The notes beneath the pieces are model-generated. The model made no database searches, was not told the origin of the DNA, and saw only the letters and a program-made list of their open reading frames with translations. From NCBI GenBank assembly GCA_902764825.1, contig CACWXL010000018.1, forward strand, positions 24,412 through 88,411: a stretch of 64,000 bases of DNA, in the 5' to 3' direction. The position numbers and the translations under genes were made by a program. Source of the stretch: Oscillospiraceae bacterium (GTDB taxonomy: Bacteria; Bacillota; Clostridia; Saccharofermentanales; Saccharofermentanaceae). Shown here in pieces: positions 57,985 through 64,000 of this stretch. Within the stretch, counting starts at the first letter, position 1. Each line of letters begins with the position of its first letter.

Positions 57985-60354
57985 TCATTTCCTCTCATCC
58001 AATACCTTCTGCGCCCTGTCCTGCGCAATCTTTATGACATCCTCGAGACTCTTCTGGTCCTTAAAATATGCCGGCATCTCCTCTATCAGGATGATGCTTA
58101 CCGCCTGATCCTCCGAATGCATGCAGGAACAGCTGAGAATGATGTTCTCGAGATCATCTATATTTTTCTTTGAGAATCTGTATCTGTTCTCCTTAAGCTG
58201 TCCGTTGCTGCTGCGGCTGTACACATCGTCATAATAAGGATCGTTAAAATGATCTGCGGCCGCCATGCCCGCCTTTCTTAAAGCCTCTTTATTTACGACA
58301 AAATTCTCCTGCAACGCGAGAGCTTCCTGCGTCTCATCGGATAACAGGATCTTAATAAATTCAACTGAGGCCTCCACATTTTCAGACTGTGCGGATACGG
58401 CTGCCGAAATGTAAGACCGGAACATGGGACCTCTGCCGTCAGAAGACGGGAGGCCAAGGATGCTCATGTCCCCCCTGATCCGTGAGAGCTGCCCGAAATA
58501 ACTGATCATTCCGCGGAAGCTGCCATATACAGCAGTCTCGCTGTTCAGTCCGTAATCCTCATCGTCGTAGGAAAGCGCCTTTTCCTGAACATTCTTCTTA
58601 ACAAATTCCGCAAGTGCGGCAAATTCAGGTCCCGAAAAATCAGCCTTGCCGTCTTTTATGAACTTGTCTTTCATGGAATCGAATATAGCCGCAAAGTAAT
58701 GCGCCTGGCCTGAATTGATTATGTCCTTGCCGTTGAGGACATCATATAGGAATTTCTCATACTCTTCCGTGGTAAAGCCCACGCCTGATGCTCCCGCATT
58801 GGCCCTGTCCGTACATATCCCTTCTATAAGGAAACATACAGGCATCTGGTACAGCTTCCCGTCTACTTTGGCTCCCTCCATTATGTTCGTGAAATACTTG
58901 TCAGGATCAAGATCTTTGAAATATGGCGACAGGTCAGCAAGGTAACTGCTGTTGTTAAGCTGACCCAGCATGCTCGAGTCCATGATGATATCCGGACCTT
59001 CGCCGTTGATTATATCCATGGCAAGGCGGGTGCTCATTTCCATGTTCTCATTAAGCTCGATATCCCGGACCTCATCATCGTTGCCGGCGTATAATTCATT
59101 TCCCGCATCGACTGTCCGGTATTTGTCAGTAATTTCTATAAAGCAGTCTTTGTTCGTCTCATTGAACTTCAGTACCGCATCATTGACCCTGTCGCTTATC
59201 TTTCCGTCATGAACATAGAGATCCAGAACAGTCTTGCCGGCATGGGGATTTTTCGCAGCCTTATTAAACTTAACGATATAAAAACCGCCTCTTTCACCGT
59301 CCAAACCATAATGGATCAAATTCTGATGCAGACCCGTGAGGATATAGGAATCCCCGCTTATGTCAGCCGGATAGAGGTCTTCCAATAATGTCCGGTTAAC
59401 GCTGCAAAAGCTGAAATCAATGACCTGCTCTGCGGTCTTCTTATCAAGATCGAGCCTGAAAAGGCCCAGGGATGTAGTGTAATAAGTCTCTCCGTTAATG
59501 CTGTTAGCATTCTTCACGCCATCAGCATCTATCCATTCATAATCCTTGGGATCAAGTGCCTTGGAATTACCGTTTTCCAGATCGATCTCGAAAAACCTTA
59601 AGCCGGCATTCGAGTCAGCAATTGCAAGTGCCTTACTATCACCGGCCGGTAAGACCGCTTTTACTTCATAAAGATCCTTGCCGGTCTCTTTAAGTTCGAT
59701 CCTCTTAGCATTGCCGTCAGGAGAATATACCGCCAGTTCAACGTAAGATCCTCCGTCTTCGTAAATAACGGCCGAATCAACCGTGTAATCACCGAGTTCA
59801 AATGATCTGTCCCCAAAATTTCTGTCTCCGGTTTCTATATTGCCCCTGAAATACTCTTTTGACTCCGTTATCTTTCCGGTCCCGATATCAATATCCTTAT
59901 CAAAGATCCGGGTATTCCCGTTTGTCGGATCAATTGAATAAATACGAATTGTGACTGTGCCGTTCTCAAACGAAGATCCCATTATATCGTCTTCAAAGGC
60001 GATCTCTCCGTTAAGATCTATCGTCTTTTTTGTTATTCCCGTTTCCTTGTCGATAACGGTTACTAATGCGATCACGCCCTTGTTAAGGTCTTCGTTCTTT
60101 GTATATTCTCCGGAATAAAAGCCGCTCGTCACAACAATAAGGTTTTTGTCATCAGAACCTGCCAGCTGTGGATCAATATGGGAGATAGTACGGCCCGGAT
60201 CTAACCCCAGATCGGCTTTGACTACACCTGTGTCATACCACGGTGTGTCAGATTTGATCTTTCTTGTTTTCCCGGATCTGCCGCAGGACATGACCGATGC
60301 GGCCAATAAAAGTATCAGCACTGCTGATACTGCTCTTATGATTGTCTTTTTCAT
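57985..60354 (-). CDS. Large lipoprotein with C-terminal solute-binding domain (paralogue 3)
   Basis: 789 residues. Lipobox VMSC (Cys24). N-terminal part about 60-350 with strand units (SINGETYYTTSLGLFRLDLD), then a solute-binding part with DAVLKFNETNKDCFIEITDK, INGEGPDIIMDSSMLGQLN and ILGLPSSDGRGPM. Ends SIILIEEMPAYFKDQKSLED. AGGGG lies about 8 nt before the ATG. The hairpin GTTAC / GTAAC at about 57950-57975 downstream has no T-run. Confidence 0.82.
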   Translation of the reverse strand: MKKTIIRAVSAVLILLLAASVMSCGRSGKTRKIKSDTPWYDTGVVKADLGLDPGRTISHIDPQLAGSDDKNLIVVTSGFYSGEYTKNEDLNKGVIALVTVIDKETGITKKTIDLNGEIAFEDDIMGSSFENGTVTIRIYSIDPTNGNTRIFDKDIDIGTGKITESKEYFRGNIETGDRNFGDRSFELGDYTVDSAVIYEDGGSYVELAVYSPDGNAKRIELKETGKDLYEVKAVLPAGDSKALAIADSNAGLRFFEIDLENGNSKALDPKDYEWIDADGVKNANSINGETYYTTSLGLFRLDLDKKTAEQVIDFSFCSVNRTLLEDLYPADISGDSYILTGLHQNLIHYGLDGERGGFYIVKFNKAAKNPHAGKTVLDLYVHDGKISDRVNDAVLKFNETNKDCFIEITDKYRTVDAGNELYAGNDDEVRDIELNENMEMSTRLAMDIINGEGPDIIMDSSMLGQLNNSSYLADLSPYFKDLDPDKYFTNIMEGAKVDGKLYQMPVCFLIEGICTDRANAGASGVGFTTEEYEKFLYDVLNGKDIINSGQAHYFAAIFDSMKDKFIKDGKADFSGPEFAALAEFVKKNVQEKALSYDDEDYGLNSETAVYGSFRGMISYFGQLSRIRGDMSILGLPSSDGRGPMFRSYISAAVSAQSENVEASVEFIKILLSDETQEALALQENFVVNKEALRKAGMAAADHFNDPYYDDVYSRSSNGQLKENRYRFSKKNIDDLENIILSCSCMHSEDQAVSIILIEEMPAYFKDQKSLEDVIKIAQDRAQKVLDERK

Positions 60355-60447
60355 TCCTTTCCCCTGTGCTTACCACACCTGACAATTACCTAAATCCCCA
60401 ATTAGTAATTATACTAGCACTTTTAAAAAAACGCTATTTATCTGAAA

Positions 60448-60476
60448 AAGGCTGCCTTGGTTCAAAGGCAGCCTTC
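60448..60476 (-). terminator. Terminator of lipoprotein paralogue 4
   Basis: On the minus strand AGGCTGCCTT-TGAACC-AAGGCAGCCT followed by TTTTT, a perfect 10-bp stem beginning 6 bp after the stop. Confidence 0.9.
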
Positions 60477-60481
60477 TATTG

Positions 60482-62854
60482 TTATTTTCTCTCGTCCAAT
60501 ACCTTCTGGACTCTGTCCTGGACGATCTTTATTACATCATCGAGGCTCTTCTGGCCGGTAAAATATGCCGGCATCTCCTCGATCAGGATGAGATTAATGG
60601 CCTGATCCTCCGTATGCATGCCGGAGCAGTTGAGGATAATGGATTCCAGCGTCTCGATGTTCTTCTCTGAGAACTTGATCCTGTTTGCAAGAGGTTCTCC
60701 CGTCATGCTGTCATATCCGAACATCATATCCCCTTCAGGACCGTTGTAAAATTCCACTGCAGCTTTTCCGCCCTTACGCAAAGCCTCACGGTTAAGAACG
60801 AAGTGCTCCTCCATAGCGAGATTTTCCTGGATCTTGTCTGATAATATGATCTTTATGAATTCGATGCATGCATCCACGTCAGATGCCTGGGCCGATACGC
60901 CTACTGAAGTATAAGCCTCGATCAGGGGTCCTCTGCCGTCTGAAGACGGAATGCCCAGAAGTGTAATGTCTCCTTTAATATCGTCAAGTTCATAGAAATA
61001 TCCGCTCATTGCGTAACAGCTTGCTAATGATGCGACATTATTCATTACAGGGCTTTCTTCGCTGCTCCATGAGGGCGCTTTTTCCGGAACATTATCTTTT
61101 ACATAGTCAGCAAGGACTTTAAAATCATTACCGGAAAAATCCGCTTTGCCTTCTGTTATGAATTTATCGCTCATGCAGCTGAACAGCTTTGCAAAATAAT
61201 GCGCCTGTCCTGACGTGATCAGTTCTTTGCCGTTAAGCACACTGCTTATAAACTTACTGTACTCTTCAGTCGTAAATCCGATACCGGATTTGCCTGCATA
61301 CTTCTTATCCGTGAAAATGCCCTCAACGGTATAGCATATTGGCATCTGAAAGAGTTTGCCGTTCTTTTTTGATGATTCCAGAAGATTCGTGAAATACTTC
61401 TCTTTATCAAGATCATTGAAGTAAGGTGACAGATCAACAAGATAGCTGTCATCGTTAAGCTGGCCAAAAGGACTTGTATTCATAAGGATATCCGGACCTT
61501 CGCCGTTCATGATATCCATTGCGAGCTGATTGCTCATCTTGGCGCTCAGACCCAGAGTGATGTTCTCATACTCGTCTTCGCTGTCCACATTACGGAAGTC
61601 AGCAGTATTGAAATTTGAAGTGTACTTGTTCGTTACTTCAATGAAATAGCTTCCGTTTGTCTCATTGAACTTCAGTATTGCTTCATTTATGTTCTCATCC
61701 ACTTCTCCGTACGGAGCATAGAGATCCAATATGGTCTTTCCCGCATGGGGGTTCTTTGCTGCCTTGGAAAGCTTAACAATATAGAATTCCGCAGCGTGCT
61801 TGTTAGCATCGTATCTGGGCCCGTAATTCTTCTGTCCGCAGAGGACATAGGTGCCGTCCTTGCATTCGGTTACTTCAAGAGAAGAAAGAAGTGTCCTGTT
61901 CAGACCGCAGCGGCCGTAATCAAGTACCATCTCCGTGGCCTTCTTTGCCATGTCGATCTTATAGAGTCCTAAAGCCGTCGAGTAATATATCTCGCCGTCT
62001 ATGCACTTCGAATTATTTAAGCCATCCGGATCGAGCCATTCAAATTCAGAAGCATCGGCAGCCTTGGTCTTGGCATTCTTAAGGTCTAATTCGTAGAACT
62101 TGCTGCCCGTGTTCGTCATAGCTGTGATCAGGGCCGTTGTCTCATTCAAAGGCAGTATAAGCGGAACATCATAGATATCTGCTCCATGCTCTTTAAGCTC
62201 GGCTTTCTTCATGTCACCGTCCGCTGAATAGACTGCCAGAACAAATGATGACCCTGAGTCGTCCCAGATGTTTATGGTATCCACCTTATAGTCACCGACC
62301 TTAAAGGTTTTTTGAACCGGTGTTCCTTCATCGTTTGAAAAGCTTCTTGTATCCGTTATCTTCCCGCTTGCGATATCCAGATCTTTCTCAAAAGTCTTAG
62401 CCGTATATGTGGACATATCATAACCGCTGACCTTGAGCGTCAGTTTCCCGTCTTTAAGTTCCGCGCCTGTAATGTCGTCCATGGCGGAGATCTCGCCGTT
62501 TAAGTTGATCGTCCTGACTGTCGTGTTGTTCTTCCTGTCTACCAACGATACGGCCGCAATGACATAGGGATTGGCTTCCTCAGCTGTAGTAACGGTATCA
62601 GGCATTCTGTATCTGCCCTTGGTTACGACCACCATGTTCTCGTCGTCAGTGCCGGCGATCCATGAGTAGCTTTGATCAACATTCTTATTTGTATCAATTC
62701 CCAGAGTGATCTTATAAAGGTTGGAATCATACCAGTCCGAATCCGCCCTGATCTTCCCGCCTTTTCCTTTGCCTTTCACGTTGCACGCCGCGAAAGAAGC
62801 GGTCATGCCAAAAACCAGCACCGCCGATACAGCCTTTAACAATGCTTTTTTCAT
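60482..62854 (-). CDS. Large lipoprotein with C-terminal solute-binding domain (paralogue 4)
   Basis: 790 residues. Lipobox FAAC (Cys24). Propeller-like N-terminal part (CIDGEIYYSTALGLYKIDMA), then a solute-binding part with EAILKFNETNGSYFIEVTNK, MNGEGPDILMNTSPFGQLN, TTEEYSKFISSVLNGKELIT and LLGIPSSDGRGPL. Ends NLILIEEMPAYFTGQKSLDD. AAGGGGG lies 8 nt before the ATG. It is closest in length and wording to paralogue 3, the two apparently forming one pair and paralogues 1 and 2 another. Terminator follows. Confidence 0.82.
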   Translation of the reverse strand: MKKALLKAVSAVLVFGMTASFAACNVKGKGKGGKIRADSDWYDSNLYKITLGIDTNKNVDQSYSWIAGTDDENMVVVTKGRYRMPDTVTTAEEANPYVIAAVSLVDRKNNTTVRTINLNGEISAMDDITGAELKDGKLTLKVSGYDMSTYTAKTFEKDLDIASGKITDTRSFSNDEGTPVQKTFKVGDYKVDTINIWDDSGSSFVLAVYSADGDMKKAELKEHGADIYDVPLILPLNETTALITAMTNTGSKFYELDLKNAKTKAADASEFEWLDPDGLNNSKCIDGEIYYSTALGLYKIDMAKKATEMVLDYGRCGLNRTLLSSLEVTECKDGTYVLCGQKNYGPRYDANKHAAEFYIVKLSKAAKNPHAGKTILDLYAPYGEVDENINEAILKFNETNGSYFIEVTNKYTSNFNTADFRNVDSEDEYENITLGLSAKMSNQLAMDIMNGEGPDILMNTSPFGQLNDDSYLVDLSPYFNDLDKEKYFTNLLESSKKNGKLFQMPICYTVEGIFTDKKYAGKSGIGFTTEEYSKFISSVLNGKELITSGQAHYFAKLFSCMSDKFITEGKADFSGNDFKVLADYVKDNVPEKAPSWSSEESPVMNNVASLASCYAMSGYFYELDDIKGDITLLGIPSSDGRGPLIEAYTSVGVSAQASDVDACIEFIKIILSDKIQENLAMEEHFVLNREALRKGGKAAVEFYNGPEGDMMFGYDSMTGEPLANRIKFSEKNIETLESIILNCSGMHTEDQAINLILIEEMPAYFTGQKSLDDVIKIVQDRVQKVLDERK

Positions 62855-62992
62855 TACTATTCCCCCTTAGTTTTCTTAAGCACCCCAATGGTATCGGAAT
62901 CCCGATTAAGTTGTTATAACTAAACTTCTTAAGGTTTTATTAATTTCCGTAATAGCGAAAAAGCTAAAAAGGCCGGTATTTCCGGGCAAAAG

Positions 62993-63024
62993 AAAGAGTC
63001 CGCACTCTAAAGTGCGGACTCTTG
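62993..63024 (-). terminator. Terminator of tuf
   Basis: On the minus strand AAGAGTCCGCACT-TTAG-AGTGCGGACTCTT, a perfect stem of about 13 bp, then TCTTTT. It ends the tuf transcript 28 bp after the stop. The rest of 62855-62992 holds only the upstream region of lipoprotein paralogue 4, with no clear promoter. Confidence 0.93.
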
Positions 63025-63052
63025 AATGAACGTTTAGTCAGTTCTTCCCGAA

Positions 63053-64000
63053 TCACTCGATGATTGTAGAAACTGTACCAGCGCCTACTGTGTGACCACC
63101 CTCACGGATAGCGAACTTAAGACCCTGCTCCATAGCGATAGGAGTGATGAGGTCACCAGGCATGCACATGTCTGTTCCCTCAGGAAGCTTGATAACGCCT
63201 GTAACGTCTGTTGTTCTGAAGTAGAACTGAGGACGGTAACCTGTTACGAAAGGCTTATGACGTCCACCCTCTTCCTTTGTAAGAACGTAAACTTGGCCTG
63301 TGAACTTTGTGTGAGGAGTTGTTGTGCCGGGCTTAGCGATAACCTGACCTCTTTCAACTTCCTTACGGTCGATACCACGGAGGAGGCAGCCGATGTTGTC
63401 ACCAGCCTCAGCCTGATCCATTGACTTACGGAACATTTCTACACCAGTGATTGTTGTAGACTTAGGCTCGTCCTGGAGACCAACGATCTCTGCAGGATCA
63501 CCAACCTTAACTGTACCTCTCTCAAGACGGCCTGTAGCAACTGTACCACGGCCGGAGATTGTGAATACGTCCTCAACAGGCATAAGGAACGGCTTGTCAA
63601 CAGGACGCTCAGGTGTAGCGATGTAGGTGTCAACAGCATTCATGAGCTCGATGATAGGAGCATACTCAGGAGCGTTAGGATCTGTAGATGTAGACTCGAG
63701 TGCTGCAAGAGCAGAACCACGGATGATCGGAGTGTCATCACCAGGGAAATCATACTGGTTGAGGAGGTCACGGATATCCATGTCTACGAGCTCAAGAAGC
63801 TCTTCGTCGTCAACCTGATCGCACTTGTTCATGAATACTACGATATAAGGAACGCCTACCTGACGAGCGAGAAGGATGTGCTCACGTGTCTGGGGCATCG
63901 GGCCGTCTGCAGCGGAAACTACGAGGATAGCACCGTCCATCTGAGCTGCACCAGTGATCATGTTCTTGATGTAGTCAGCGTGGCCAGGGCAGTCAACGTG
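63053..64000 (-). CDS. tuf: Elongation factor Tu, C-terminal part (partial)
   Basis: GTPase carrying aminoacyl-tRNA to the ribosome. The gene runs off the right edge; 315 of about 397 residues are visible. It begins inside the G domain at [20 protein letters not shown] (G3), with NKCD (G4) and GSALAAL (G5) following, then domain 2 ([15 protein letters not shown]) and domain 3 ([15 protein letters not shown]), ending [10 protein letters not shown]. Sequence and codons are highly conserved, as expected for a strongly expressed gene. Terminator directly after the stop. Confidence 0.98.
   Translation of the reverse strand, partial: HVDCPGHADYIKNMITGAAQMDGAILVVSAADGPMPQTREHILLARQVGVPYIVVFMNKCDQVDDEELLELVDMDIRDLLNQYDFPGDDTPIIRGSALAALESTSTDPNAPEYAPIIELMNAVDTYIATPERPVDKPFLMPVEDVFTISGRGTVATGRLERGTVKVGDPAEIVGLQDEPKSTTITGVEMFRKSMDQAEAGDNIGCLLRGIDRKEVERGQVIAKPGTTTPHTKFTGQVYVLTKEEGGRHKPFVTGYRPQFYFRTTDVTGVIKLPEGTDMCMPGDLITPIAMEQGLKFAIREGGHTVGAGTVSTIIE

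Overview
The window looks like a chromosomal segment of an anaerobic, Gram-positive, Clostridia-like (Oscillospiraceae or Saccharofermentans-type) bacterium. The signs are strong AGGAGG ribosome sites, several TTG starts set by those sites, lipobox lipoproteins, sigma-A-type promoters, compact operons, a superoxide-reductase-like domain and a ferredoxin-tailed aldo/keto reductase. The genus assignment is inference. No rRNA, tRNA, CRISPR array, prophage or insertion sequence was seen. The two ends carry a partial TSCPD-domain gene and the C-terminal part of tuf.

Layout. 1-3.1 kb: TSCPD fragment, mgtE behind a long structured leader with a terminator, and an Fe-S aldo/keto reductase. 3.2-7.4 kb: a sigma factor fused to a membrane anchor and ectodomain, then a sulfur-assimilation operon (leader peptide - metY - cysK). 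7.5-14 kb: an ECF sigma / DUF4179 pair, a Nudix hydrolase, a response-regulator remnant coupled to a small membrane protein, and two extracytoplasmic proteases (S41 and C1). 14-18 kb: larC, larB and larE for the nickel-pincer cofactor, two small membrane proteins and a DtxR-type metal regulator with twin dyads upstream. 18-30 kb: DUF3737, MscS, an SsuABC-like ABC importer, a GT-C membrane protein, an anchored propeller-like protein, mgtA, a frameshifted vanZ, an HTH-desulfoferrodoxin fusion and a DMT transporter. 30-41 kb: a two-component system, acetyltransferases and other small enzymes, a VTC/DUF4956/beta-helix cluster, a DNA glycosylase and an RlmD-ASCH fusion. 42-52.6 kb: PBP1A, proB, an SDR remnant, a polyamine ABC operon (xre-cupin, potABCD) and an Ala/Glu-rich coiled-coil protein. 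52.7-62.9 kb: four tandem paralogous ~800-residue lipoproteins with a C-terminal solute-binding domain and no transporter genes beside them. 63-64 kb: tuf.

The most interesting element lies upstream of metY. A good promoter drives a 52-codon ORF with ten Cys codons and an exact in-frame 42-bp tandem duplication. Its Cys-codon blocks are complementary to the metY ribosome site, and another block in each repeat is complementary to the ORF's own start region. This looks like a cysteine-sensing, ribosome-controlled RNA switch for metY-cysK. Other items worth attention are the four-gene lipoprotein array, the DtxR/Lar/small-membrane-protein cluster, the HTH-superoxide-reductase fusion, the membrane-tethered sigma factor and the unassigned mgtE leader.
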